A stretch of 53,148 nt of DNA from Bacteroides pyogenes. Lineage in GTDB: Bacteria; Bacteroidota; Bacteroidia; Bacteroidales; Bacteroidaceae. Shown one piece after another: positions 1 through 8,668 of this stretch. Within the stretch, counting starts at the first letter, position 1. Every line of letters begins with the position of its first letter. Where the stretch lies: assembly GCF_014196225.1 (NCBI RefSeq), contig NZ_JACIDI010000021.1, positions 1 to 53,148 on the forward strand. Direction: 5' to 3'. A program made the position numbers and the translations under genes. Under the pieces are notes generated by a model, which did not search any database, was not told the origin of the DNA, and saw nothing but the letters and a program-made list of their open reading frames with translations.

Positions 1-768
1 GAGCGTGTGGAGCAGGTGACACTGTGCGTCTACCGTCCGGACGGGAGCATAGAACAGACCCTGACAATCTCCAAAGGCGAACTCATGAAGTTTCAAGGGA
101 CGGAACTCTACCTTCCCCAAGGGGAGTACACGGTGGTTTGCTGGGCGAACGCATCGGCAGAAAACAGCAGGCTCGGAGGATTCCAAACAGGGGAAACCAT
201 TGCCGACCTGTTCCTTGAACATCCGAAAGCCGCAACTTCACAAGAGATCCCTACGCTCGACAGGCTACTGTTCGCCACGGCGGACCTGAGTGTGAACGAG
301 CGGAACGCGGGTGTGGAGACCGAAGTCAAGTTCAGCACCAAGACCATTCGCGTGAGCGTGCTGCTGAAAGGGATAAGCCTGCAACCTCAATTAAAGATGG
401 GCGGTCTGGCATCCGCACTGCGTCCGATGAAAGATGACGACACGGGAGAATGGAAAGTGCTTCCGGTGGAGCAGGGAAAGACATACGTACCGACTGTGGA
501 ATACGACGGGACGAAGAAAGAGGCCGTAGCCGTGATAGACGTGCCGAGATTCGGAGCGGACACGCCCGCTCTGATAGAACTCAAAGACAACGCGGGAAAC
601 CACATCGTGCCGCCCATCTCGATAGCAGACCTTCTCAGGAAGTACAACATACAGATAGGGGATGAAAACGAAATCGTGATTCCCATCGAGATTACATTTA
701 CCAACGGACACGCGAAGATAACGATTAAGGACTGGGAAAACCAGAATGTGAAGCCGGGAGGAGTCTGA
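1..768 (+). CDS. FimB/Mfa2-like fimbrial anchor/regulator protein (5' end missing)
   Basis: The reading frame is open from base 1, so the start codon and signal peptide lie outside the window; the GTG at base 7 is probably an internal valine. The visible 255 residues look like the FimB/Mfa2 family, which anchors fimbriae to the outer membrane and limits their length. The key stretch is a beta-strand followed by LPQGEYTVVCWANA, the typical pG-x-Y-x-v-v-x-W-x-N motif of the first Ig-like domain. The C-terminal half (about residues 120-250) looks like the second beta-sandwich and ends in a basic, polar tail. The next gene starts 47 bp downstream and is a fimbrillin-like lipoprotein, which fits a fimbrial operon. 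The family call rests on motif and context and is fairly sure; the exact subfamily is not. Confidence 0.72.
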   Translation, partial: ERVEQVTLCVYRPDGSIEQTLTISKGELMKFQGTELYLPQGEYTVVCWANASAENSRLGGFQTGETIADLFLEHPKAATSQEIPTLDRLLFATADLSVNERNAGVETEVKFSTKTIRVSVLLKGISLQPQLKMGGLASALRPMKDDDTGEWKVLPVEQGKTYVPTVEYDGTKKEAVAVIDVPRFGADTPALIELKDNAGNHIVPPISIADLLRKYNIQIGDENEIVIPIEITFTNGHAKITIKDWENQNVKPGGV

Positions 769-815
769 AAGACACGTCATCAATCATGAAATGCAAATCA
801 TAAAAACAATATATT

Positions 816-3212
816 ATGCCAAGTAATTCAATCATCATACCATTTCGCAGCCTGCTGTCGGTCTCGTTATTCTTGCTGCTCGTACTCTCGTGTCAGCAAA
901 ACGATCCCATCCTTCCTGCTCCCCCTGCGCCCGGTAAAGGTGAAACGGCCGAAGTGACGCTTACCCTTCACATTCCCGATTTCCGGGCAGCAAATACCCG
1001 TGCGGGCGTACATGAGGAAAAAATAGACAAGATTACCGTGCTGATGTTCGCCGATGAAGGCGGCACGGAGAAAGTCAAGGTGAAAAAGAATATCTCCTAC
1101 ACCTCGCTCCTTGACGGCGGCGCTCCGGATACGAAAATCTTCAGCATACCCGTCACCGCAGGGACATACAAACGTATAGCTCTCGTAGCCAATGCTGAAG
1201 CGGAACTGTCCGGAATCAATATCGGCTCTACCTACGACGATCTTAAGCAGGTGGAAGCCATAGGCAAATTCGGACAAAAGGGAGGGACAGAACCGGACAG
1301 CTACATCCCGATGTACAGCGAGTATGCGCCGCCTGAGGGTATCAAGCTGGAAGCGGGCGTGTCGCAAACCATTGCGCAGGCGATACCTCTTATCCGCATG
1401 CTGGCACGTGTGGACATCATCAATCCGACAACTTCGGGAGCTACTACAGTGGGTGAAGTTTACTTCGTCAATCCCGCGGGAAACGGGCGTGTTTGGGTCG
1501 ATCCCGCCACATACAATACAAGCAATCCGCAGTCCGGATACATGGTTCCCACTCTGCCCGGCACACTTCAAAAAGCCAATGGCAGCGATCCGCTTTTGGG
1601 AGCAGGAGATCCCGGAGTTCAGGTAATAACGTATTATCTGAACGAACAGCCCGCAACCTCTACAACCCTCACCACTTCCGGCAACAACCGCCCCTGCATC
1701 GTGATGATTCTTGCCTATCAGGGAAGACAATACTACTACCGCATGGACTATACTTGGGACGGCATCAAGGGTGGAAACGTGGCACCCTATGAGAAAGGAA
1801 AACCCATGCCTATCCTGCGCAACCACCGCTATATCTTCACCATCAAGGAAGTGAAAGGGCCGGGATTCCTTACTTTGAGCGAGGCAATACAAAGCCCGGA
1901 AAACCATACCAACCAAAACATCGTGGTGACGCCCGTCGTGATAGATGAAGCGTTCACGGATGTGACGTTCAACGACATGGGGCAGTATATTGCCGTGACC
2001 CGAACGGCGATTCTTTTAAAAGGCGAGCATACAAGCGCCAGTTCGGAAAACCGCTTTTCAGTGCACACCAACTATCCTTCCGGGTGGAAGCTGACAGCTT
2101 ATCAATATGACGGAACACCGCTTCCGGCTTCCGCATGGCTCACACCATCTCAAACCGTCGGAGCGGCAAATACTACTGTCGAGGTACAGGCTCTGACACA
2201 GGGGAAAGGATGGAAGTTCGGCTACTTTGAAATACAGGCAGGCAGGCTTCAGCGCAGAATAGAGGTGATATTACTCGGCAAATTGCCTTTGGAATATGCG
2301 GCGGAATATAACCTCGCCGGTGGTTATCAGTATGGTTCTTCCTTTAATAAAGCTCTCAATGGATCCCCTTGGTTGGGAGGACAGTCAGTCCCTCTTTCCC
2401 CCACCTCCGCACAGACCGATATGGCTCTTCGTTGGGCCACAAGCCATGCTAATGACCAAAGCGGCTATTATAACGGTTATGTATGTAAGGGTAAGCACGA
2501 TAATACTTATAATCCAACTACCAAGAATATCATGAATGATGTTTTCTTCACTACCGGTGAAGGGAAAAAATATCACATTCCTTCGCGTCAAGAATTGACA
2601 GGTGCATTTTGCTATTCAAACGAAGTACAATATAATAGCGCGATAGACTATCCAAATTTGGCCGAGGCCGTCAAGGTCGGAGAAACTCTACAAACTTATG
2701 CCTCCGACTTCTATTCCGCAGGTAATGGCATCTGTTATGCTCTGCGGTTCAAAAAAGGCACTTCTACAGGCAGCGATGATCCGGGAGTGCCTCTTGCCGC
2801 CACCAACAGCATGGCCTGCGCTTATCGTTACGAACGGGTGGGTGCAATGACTACTTACCTTAATACTACCGACTATTTGAAAATACAGTGCGTTTATGTT
2901 GGCAACCAAACCCCTTTGCCCGACTTAAAGACAAAGATTGCGCAAGAGAGCTGGTGGAACGCTCAGGCTCCCAGCACGGTTATCACTCGTATCTTCCCTA
3001 TTCCCGGGAGTATTAGTGAAGCTAAACCATCGGCTGTATCTGACAACTTTCTCAGAGAGCGTGGTATAATAGGTTATTATTGGACGAGCACGCTTTCTCC
3101 TAACCAAGATTGGCTTGCCTATAGCTGCATCTATTCTCAGAACATACGTCTGTATAGCGGTGGAACAGACATGCAAGGGGGATTTGCAATACGTCTCTTT
3201 TCCAATGAATAA
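816..3212 (+). CDS. Fimbrillin-like surface lipoprotein with BACON-like and FISUMP-like C-terminal modules
   Basis: A 798-residue lipoprotein. Its N-terminal signal peptide ends in the lipobox LVLSC (Cys26). Residues about 45-350 resemble Mfa1/FimA-type fimbrillins: a PVTAGTYKRIALVANA strand motif, then the ILRNHRYIFTIKEVKGPG motif that closes the second fimbrillin domain in Bacteroides proteins. Residues about 390-490 form a BACON-like beta-sandwich (SGWKLTAY...WLTPS). The last 300 residues contain IPSRQELTGAF and GYYWTSTLS...GFAIRLF, typical of FISUMP / major-paralogous-domain modules found at adhesin tips. The protein is much longer than ordinary fimbrillins (350-500 aa), so it is more likely a tip or minor pilin than the shaft subunit. 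Upstream is the FimB/Mfa2-like gene, downstream a protein with the same plan. Confidence 0.75.
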   Translation: MPSNSIIIPFRSLLSVSLFLLLVLSCQQNDPILPAPPAPGKGETAEVTLTLHIPDFRAANTRAGVHEEKIDKITVLMFADEGGTEKVKVKKNISYTSLLDGGAPDTKIFSIPVTAGTYKRIALVANAEAELSGINIGSTYDDLKQVEAIGKFGQKGGTEPDSYIPMYSEYAPPEGIKLEAGVSQTIAQAIPLIRMLARVDIINPTTSGATTVGEVYFVNPAGNGRVWVDPATYNTSNPQSGYMVPTLPGTLQKANGSDPLLGAGDPGVQVITYYLNEQPATSTTLTTSGNNRPCIVMILAYQGRQYYYRMDYTWDGIKGGNVAPYEKGKPMPILRNHRYIFTIKEVKGPGFLTLSEAIQSPENHTNQNIVVTPVVIDEAFTDVTFNDMGQYIAVTRTAILLKGEHTSASSENRFSVHTNYPSGWKLTAYQYDGTPLPASAWLTPSQTVGAANTTVEVQALTQGKGWKFGYFEIQAGRLQRRIEVILLGKLPLEYAAEYNLAGGYQYGSSFNKALNGSPWLGGQSVPLSPTSAQTDMALRWATSHANDQSGYYNGYVCKGKHDNTYNPTTKNIMNDVFFTTGEGKKYHIPSRQELTGAFCYSNEVQYNSAIDYPNLAEAVKVGETLQTYASDFYSAGNGICYALRFKKGTSTGSDDPGVPLAATNSMACAYRYERVGAMTTYLNTTDYLKIQCVYVGNQTPLPDLKTKIAQESWWNAQAPSTVITRIFPIPGSISEAKPSAVSDNFLRERGIIGYYWTSTLSPNQDWLAYSCIYSQNIRLYSGGTDMQGGFAIRLFSNE

Positions 3213-3282
3213 AAATGATATCTACGGTTGTTCGGCTTAAAGATGCTGACATGTTTAGGAATAATGAATGTATTAATAACAG

Positions 3283-6054
3283 ATGAATAAAAGGATGAAA
3301 ATAAAATCTCGAATATCCGGTTTGGCCGGTTTGGTGCGTGCCTCACGCTTGGGGAGGCGACATGTCTCGGTTGCACTGTGGGTTGCGATGGCGACAGTTC
3401 TCACGACTGCTTGCAGCGACGATTCGAAGCAGCCTGCACCGCAAGCCGATGGGCATACGGCCGTTATTTACCTGAATTTCAAAACAGCTGCAGCCAAGCC
3501 CTATTCCGGCATGCAGGCTTCGCAGAAGCCCGGAATGTCGGTGACGGAACTTTGGATGGACGCGGACACGGCGGACAGTGCTCCCACCGAAGAAAAAACG
3601 ACCGCCGGAACTACCCGCGCACCAATGACCCGCGCCGTGGACGAGACCGGCATACAGACCGTAGACGTGCTTTCGTTCAAGACGGATCCCGCAGACCCTA
3701 CGGATATAAAGAAAGGAACATTCTTCTATCGCTCTCGCGGAGTGTACACTCAAATAACTCCGGGACAGGGACGCGTGGAAGTGAAGTTGATGGGGAGTCC
3801 GGAGGCGCAGACGCTTGTGGTGCTTGCCAATGCTCGCACGCAGGTGGACGCGCTCGGCGCTGTATATGGAGAGCAAAAAGAAGCGGTGATGAGCCGCCTA
3901 ACATTCGATGTGGCGATGGAGGTTTCTCCCGACCTTACGAACGGCATACCCATGTGGGGCGAGCTTCCCAACGAAGTGGTGGGTGAAGGTTTTTCCCCTT
4001 CCGGCGCTCCCAAAGAAGTGACGATGATACGTTCGGTAGCCAAGTTTACGCTGGTGAACCCTCCGCAGAGCGACCCTAAGGGCTTTTTCTTTTACTATGA
4101 CCAACTGCGGCTGTACAACTACCGGAAGAAGGGACGCATCGCTCCGGACAATTACAACAGGACGGACAGTAAAGTGAACGCCCCCACCGTGCCCGCCGGC
4201 GCCCGCCCGCCTCGGGGCACATTCGTCCAATTGAACAGTGAGGTCTCACCTGGACGTATCGGTATCTACGAAGGCAAGCAGAAGTCGTTCTACTTGTGCG
4301 AGGTAGACAACAATGTGCATCCCTCCGGCGGGAATGCGCTGGACGACCTTTGCCTGATCGTATACGTGAAGTCGCACGGCACCGGTTTCATCCCTCCCAA
4401 GCCACAGAGACACGGCTACTACCGCCTCGACTTCAAGGACTACGGAACGGGAGTGCGGATGGACATACTGCGCAACCACGAATATAAAATCCAAGTAGAA
4501 AGTGTGGAGGGATTACCTGCTGACACTCCTGAGGAGGCTTTTAAGGGCAACCACACGCTCAAATGCCGCATCGTTCCGTGGAACGAAGTGCAGGAAGAGG
4601 TGAAGGTTGAAGGGAACAAACGGCTGACGGTGGACAAGCGGGTATTTCAGTTCCCGGGAGACCCCAATGTGGCGGGCGAAACGGGCGGTACGCAGACCCT
4701 CACGCTCAGCACGGAAAACACAGGCGGATGGCGTATCGATGGCAAGCCTGACTGGGTAAACCTCTCGCGAACTTCAGGCGCCGACGGCACACCTGCCACT
4801 GTGACGCTCAGCGTGGGCGTTAACCCCGGACGTACAGACCGCACGGCGGTAATGAATCTTGTGGCCGGCAATCTGACCTACAAGATTCATCTCTCGCAAC
4901 CCGATGCCTGCGGCAAGAACGGTGTGCCCAAGAAGATGCGTATCGGCAATAACGACTATTACACACACCGTTTTGGCGGCCCCAACGGGCAGTGCTGGAT
5001 GCTGGAAAACTCGCGCGAAGGCACTGCGGACGCTGAATTGCCCCCCTTGCCGGGCAGAACGCACAAAAGATATCTGTGGAACGGATGGAATGCTGTCCGG
5101 AGAGATAAAGCCGGCTTTCCGGCAGGCTGGGATATTCCTACGTACATGGATGTTTATAACCTGAGGAAAACGACGTTTTCGGATGGTACAGGAACAGGTA
5201 TAGGAACAGAGAAATGGTTTTGGCTGCAATGGCAGAAGGATCCGGGCGTACTGTCCTATCATCCCGCTTTTGATGGGAATGGCCCCGTAGTAAATCCTTC
5301 ACCGGATTGGAGCTCAATTGGCGGCAGAACTTCCGACAAGTTTTGGCCGGGCGACTATCAGAATTGGGAATACAGACGATTGCCGCGACTGGCTTCTTAT
5401 ATAAGAAAACAACAAGATAACATATCCGCGTTTTGGTCATATCAGAATTGTACTAACCCCAGTATGAATTCCGGTGTTCAAGAAATACCTGCCGCCAATG
5501 GTCAAAAAATGCACGCCCATGTAGGACGTATGCCGATTGTTACGGTGAACATCGGCATACCGAATAAGTATCAATCTTGCATTCACATTGCTACTACTTT
5601 AAGAGAGCCCGGAACGCATATGAACGCTTACGAGAGAGCGTCAGATTGGCTGACATTACATTGGTGGGTAAATCCGGACACAGGAGATAACTGGTCTTGG
5701 GGATATAATGGCCCATGGGGGAAAAAAGGTTTATTGCGCAAGGCTACGAGTAGTCATGGTTGGTTCGGTCCCAGTGATATGCCTTGGCGACTTACGTCAT
5801 CTCATTTTTATGATGTTATGATAGAAAGGGATGGGGCTACCTTTGCAGATTTATTTGTGGGCGGACAACATTATTATAAGCCCAAGAATAGTGGCTCCAC
5901 ATATGAATATAATTTTTATCCGGGTGCAAATGAATTGTTTGACTATAATCCATCATTGCCTGGTGCTAACTATAATTTAGATTTTAAAAATCAGACAGGG
6001 CTGGGTGCCTATATGGAGAATCTGCTCCCTCTTCGTTTCGTGCGTAGAGATTGA
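3283..6054 (+). CDS. Fimbrillin-like lipoprotein with BACON domain and FISUMP-like C-terminus
   Basis: A 923-residue protein with the same architecture as its upstream neighbour. The hydrophobic signal segment (about residues 28-43) is preceded by a long arginine-rich n-region and ends at Cys44 in LTTACSDD. The Met codon four residues further on is an equally possible start. A fimbrillin-like part (residues about 50-430) ends with the motif ILRNHEYKIQVESVEG. A clear BACON domain follows (about residues 450-545; WRIDGKPDWVNLSRTSG, then LSQP at its end). The C-terminal 380 residues begin with QCWMLENSREG and contain GWDIPTYMDVYNL, ending in LLPLRFVRRD, as FISUMP modules do. It lies 70 bp after the previous gene. 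A role as a fimbrial tip adhesin is inferred; the ligand is unknown. Confidence 0.75.
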   Translation: MNKRMKIKSRISGLAGLVRASRLGRRHVSVALWVAMATVLTTACSDDSKQPAPQADGHTAVIYLNFKTAAAKPYSGMQASQKPGMSVTELWMDADTADSAPTEEKTTAGTTRAPMTRAVDETGIQTVDVLSFKTDPADPTDIKKGTFFYRSRGVYTQITPGQGRVEVKLMGSPEAQTLVVLANARTQVDALGAVYGEQKEAVMSRLTFDVAMEVSPDLTNGIPMWGELPNEVVGEGFSPSGAPKEVTMIRSVAKFTLVNPPQSDPKGFFFYYDQLRLYNYRKKGRIAPDNYNRTDSKVNAPTVPAGARPPRGTFVQLNSEVSPGRIGIYEGKQKSFYLCEVDNNVHPSGGNALDDLCLIVYVKSHGTGFIPPKPQRHGYYRLDFKDYGTGVRMDILRNHEYKIQVESVEGLPADTPEEAFKGNHTLKCRIVPWNEVQEEVKVEGNKRLTVDKRVFQFPGDPNVAGETGGTQTLTLSTENTGGWRIDGKPDWVNLSRTSGADGTPATVTLSVGVNPGRTDRTAVMNLVAGNLTYKIHLSQPDACGKNGVPKKMRIGNNDYYTHRFGGPNGQCWMLENSREGTADAELPPLPGRTHKRYLWNGWNAVRRDKAGFPAGWDIPTYMDVYNLRKTTFSDGTGTGIGTEKWFWLQWQKDPGVLSYHPAFDGNGPVVNPSPDWSSIGGRTSDKFWPGDYQNWEYRRLPRLASYIRKQQDNISAFWSYQNCTNPSMNSGVQEIPAANGQKMHAHVGRMPIVTVNIGIPNKYQSCIHIATTLREPGTHMNAYERASDWLTLHWWVNPDTGDNWSWGYNGPWGKKGLLRKATSSHGWFGPSDMPWRLTSSHFYDVMIERDGATFADLFVGGQHYYKPKNSGSTYEYNFYPGANELFDYNPSLPGANYNLDFKNQTGLGAYMENLLPLRFVRRD

Positions 6055-6218
6055 TTTTATCGGCATCCTCTGTTCCCGCATCGGCTTATGGCACATCGAT
6101 GCTGTGCAAGTTTTTTTCATGGGGCCCGCAGGGAAACACGATTATGAGGCTAACGAAGTTAGAAATAATGACAAATAAGAATTCACGCCCACTCGTCCGG
6201 CCGGAAGCGACACCAAGT

Positions 6219-6306
6219 GTCCGACTTAGACTATGTCGAGAGTCCGACCTCGACATAGTCAAGAGTCCATTCTTGACATGGTCAAATGTCCGACCTTGAC
6301 AACACC
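6219..6306. repeat. Tandem array of four 23-bp units with nested hairpins
   Basis: The 327-bp gap between the fimbrillin gene and the HU-like gene contains four 23-bp units starting at 6219, 6242, 6265 and 6288, each opening with GTCC. Units 1 and 2 together make a perfect 12-bp inverted repeat (6229-6240 with 6249-6260, 8-base loop). Units 2 and 3 make a 7-bp one (6258-6264 with 6271-6277). No convincing gene is present in the rest of the gap. Confidence 0.8.
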
Positions 6307-6381
6307 CCTTCGGAAGTATCTCAGGGGCATGTTCCGGCGAGGCGGGCAGGCTATTGTTTAATCTTTAAATAATTTATTACA

Positions 6382-6879
6382 ATGCTATTCTTCAAGAAAC
6401 AGAAATCACAGCTCAAAGACCGACCTGTGAAGTATTATCCGCAAGTAGTGACCGTGGGCAAGCCTGCCGGCACGCAGGAAGTGGCGCGCCGCATTGCGCG
6501 CGAGAGTACTTTATCGCCGGCGGACGTGCACGCCGTTGTCCGCGCGTTGCCGGAAGTGATGTCGCAAATCATGTCCGAAGGACGAAGCGTGAGCCTCGAC
6601 GGGCTGGGTTCGTTCCGCTACGCAGGAGTGGTAGGCAAAACGGTAGACCGTGCCGAGGACGTGAACGCAGACCTTTTCAAAGGGATACGCGTGCGCTTCA
6701 CTCCCGCGCGTGAACGGAAGGACCTCGGGACGGGATACACCCGGGCACTGGTGAGCGACATCAGCTTTGCCGAGTGGCAGGGAAAACCGTCGAAGAAAAA
6801 GCCGGAAACCGGAGGCGGCACTTCCTCGCCGGGAGGAGGTTCCGGCGGACATGGCGAGGCTCCCGACCCGGGCGCATAA
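6382..6879 (+). CDS. HU-like DNA-binding protein (Bacteroidetes HU/HIG type)
   Basis: A 165-residue protein whose residues about 15-130 follow the Bacteroidetes HU-like fold: VARRIARESTLSPADVHAVVRALPEVMSQIMSEGRSV gives the helical dimerisation part, then SLDGLGSF leads into the beta-arm region ending in VRFTPARERKDLG. Such proteins bind or bend DNA. After residue 138 the chain is a basic linker (KPSKKKPE) followed by a glycine/proline tail that looks disordered. ATG 6382 follows an AT-rich leader and is the only start that keeps the full domain. The gene sits between two short tandem arrays in a surface-protein locus; whether it binds them is unknown. Confidence 0.8.
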   Translation: MLFFKKQKSQLKDRPVKYYPQVVTVGKPAGTQEVARRIARESTLSPADVHAVVRALPEVMSQIMSEGRSVSLDGLGSFRYAGVVGKTVDRAEDVNADLFKGIRVRFTPARERKDLGTGYTRALVSDISFAEWQGKPSKKKPETGGGTSSPGGGSGGHGEAPDPGA

Positions 6880-6887
6880 AAGGCGGG

Positions 6888-6918
6888 CTTGCAGGGCACA
6901 GAATCCTGCAAGACGTTT
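6888..6918 (+). terminator. Possible terminator after the HU-like gene
   Basis: An 8-bp inverted repeat (6888-6895 with 6905-6912, 9-base loop) begins 9 bp after the stop codon and is followed by a weak T-run. Position fits a terminator; the T-run is poor. Confidence 0.4.
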
Positions 6919-7069
6919 TCATCCGTGAAATCCGTGAAACAGCTGCGGTGTTGCCCGAAACTTTCCTCTCCTCTCTTTTTGCCTCATAAAATGTCGTGTA
7001 CTCACACTCCCGATGCCGGGATTTCCGGAGAGGTAAAGGGAAACAAGGGAATTTCCGGCAACACCACAG

Positions 7070-7183
7070 ACCAAACTTAAAAGAGCTGCCGGCCGGACTT
7101 AAAAAACTCAAAAGCCCCGACCGTCAGACTTAAAAGAACCACCGGCCAAACTTAAAAGTCCGCCGGGCAGACTTAAAAGAACC
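7070..7183. repeat. Array of five ACTTAAAA-containing units, period about 22 bp
   Basis: The 305-bp gap 6880-7184 holds this array directly before the next gene. The core ACTTAAAA occurs at 7075, 7097, 7128, 7150 and 7171, that is at spacings 22, 31, 22 and 21, usually preceded by a C/G-rich half (CCGGNCAG-like) and followed by GAACC or similar. The 31-bp step looks like one unit with a 9-bp insertion. The last unit ends about 6 bp before the ATG of the downstream gene, so it lies in that gene's leader. Confidence 0.75.
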
Positions 7184-7184
7184 T

Positions 7185-8096
7185 ATGAACAAACTACATG
7201 ACTTCCTCGCTCTATTGCCCGCTCTCTTCCTCTTGTCCGCCCTCTGCTGCGGATGCCGGAGCCGGAAACAAGGAGAAGAAACGGGAATAGAAAGCCGCTA
7301 CATGCGGCTGCTACATGCTCTTGTGACAGACGACACGCCTGCCCTGCGCCGTGAACAGCATTACGTAACGGACACGCTCCCCCCCGACACGCTCCTCGCC
7401 TTTCCCCACAGATACGACTACATGCGTGTATGGGCAGATTCGTACATCTTATACGACGCAGTGATGAAAGCGGAGAAACCCGAGGTGGCAACCACTCTTG
7501 CTTCCGAACGTTTCTGCACCGATATGAAACGCCTTGCCGCCCGGCTGATCGGCGCGGGCGGGCAGCGGTGTGCGGAAGAGATGTTGCGCCCTGTGGCGGA
7601 ATGCCTGTCGGGGCATGGCATGAGCGATGCGGCGGCGGTAACCGCCGCCGCCTGCATGGGCATCGATGCCGACCCTGCCCATCCGGGCGACATTGCCCGC
7701 CGCCTGCTCACCCGCCTGCTGCTTGTGGGGAAGAGGGCTCCCTGTCTATCACGTACTGTCCCGTCGGTATCGTCCGGCCCCACGTTGTTGCTGTTTTATG
7801 AGACGGATTGTCCCGGCTGCGAATCCGTTCTGCGGGACTTGTGCGGATTCTACGCCACCCTTAAAGGAATAGGCATTCGTGTGGTTTCCATCGCTTCGGA
7901 CGAAGACGAACACACATTCTCTTCCCGTGCCGCCTCATTGCCTTGGGCTACGAAATTGCATGATTCCCGTGGTTTCCGGAGTCCCGACTTCGAGGCTTAC
8001 GGTGTGGCGTTTACACCTACCCTTGTATTAGTGAATCCGGACGGGCGTGTGGTCGGTTCGTACAGTACGCTGGAAGAGACGGGGCTGCTCCCGTAG
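7185..8096 (+). CDS. Thioredoxin-fold lipoprotein with CPGC active site
   Basis: A 303-residue protein with a signal peptide ending in a cysteine-rich lipobox (ALCCGC, Cys24 the likely lipidated residue). Residues about 180-303 are a TlpA/thioredoxin-like domain: LLLFYETDCPGCESVLRDL places the redox pair at Cys209 and Cys212, GIRVVSIASDED is the second strand, and YGVAFTPTLVLVNPDGRVV contains the cis-proline loop. The N-terminal part (30-180) is helical and unrecognised, as in several Bacteroides envelope thioredoxins. Its likely site is the periplasmic or outer face of the envelope. Lying in a fimbrial locus, it could serve disulfide handling of surface proteins, but no substrate is indicated. 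Confidence 0.75.
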   Translation: MNKLHDFLALLPALFLLSALCCGCRSRKQGEETGIESRYMRLLHALVTDDTPALRREQHYVTDTLPPDTLLAFPHRYDYMRVWADSYILYDAVMKAEKPEVATTLASERFCTDMKRLAARLIGAGGQRCAEEMLRPVAECLSGHGMSDAAAVTAAACMGIDADPAHPGDIARRLLTRLLLVGKRAPCLSRTVPSVSSGPTLLLFYETDCPGCESVLRDLCGFYATLKGIGIRVVSIASDEDEHTFSSRAASLPWATKLHDSRGFRSPDFEAYGVAFTPTLVLVNPDGRVVGSYSTLEETGLLP

Positions 8097-8167
8097 CTTG
8101 CCTGCCTTATCGCCACTTCCCGCATCGGGATGTGGTGAAGCCGGCCGATATCCCAAAACTCAAAATC

Positions 8168-8548
8168 ATGGACACTCTTTTATCCCATAATGCGAACATA
8201 CGCACGGAGTTGTCGGTTCTCTACGCCAAGCTCCAAGTCTATTATCTCATGCAAATATACCTTTGGCGCAAACGCGACCTGAAAAAGGCCCGTCTGTTCA
8301 ATGCCCGCCTGAAGCAGCTGCAAGAGTCTGAAATCGTTGAAAACTCAGAGGGGGCAAGCCTGCATGCGCTATGCGCCGCTTACTTGCGCATGCAGGAATG
8401 CTATGCGTACGAACTGGCTATGGTAGACCGCATTCTGGAGGAATATCCGGCTTTGTTCCTGATGGACAACGATTCCCTGCAGGCTGTTCTGGAAGAGGAA
8501 ACGGAGGCTTTCTCCCGGGAAAACGCCGGAGGTACGGACAGCAATTGA
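8168..8548 (+). CDS. Small helical protein of unknown function
   Basis: 126 residues if translation begins at ATG 8168 (MDTLLSHNANIRTEL). An in-frame GTG at 8132 would add 12 residues, but ATG is preferred. The sequence is predicted almost entirely helical, with charged segments (WRKRDLKKARLFNARLKQLQESE) and an acidic C-terminus; no signal peptide or membrane segment is seen. It lies 71 bp after the thioredoxin-like gene and is the last gene of the GC-rich surface locus. I do not recognise a family. Confidence 0.55.
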   Translation: MDTLLSHNANIRTELSVLYAKLQVYYLMQIYLWRKRDLKKARLFNARLKQLQESEIVENSEGASLHALCAAYLRMQECYAYELAMVDRILEEYPALFLMDNDSLQAVLEEETEAFSRENAGGTDSN

Positions 8549-8668
8549 AAATATGCCACTAAGATACCCTTAGTCCGGATACCGTGCTGTTTTCAGTCCG
8601 GCATACGTTTTCTCCGAAGAACGCTTAAAGGCATCCTCATATCCCGAATCATCCCCTCGGCTTTATGC

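Noticed and set aside
867..1916. Long minus-strand open frame opposite the fimbrillin-like gene
   Set aside because: It is antisense to a well-supported gene with signal peptide and domains; its composition (Cys, His, Arg-rich) is that of a shadow frame.
6051..6299. 82-codon plus-strand frame overlapping the 23-bp array
   Set aside because: Half of it is repeat sequence and the rest lacks protein character.
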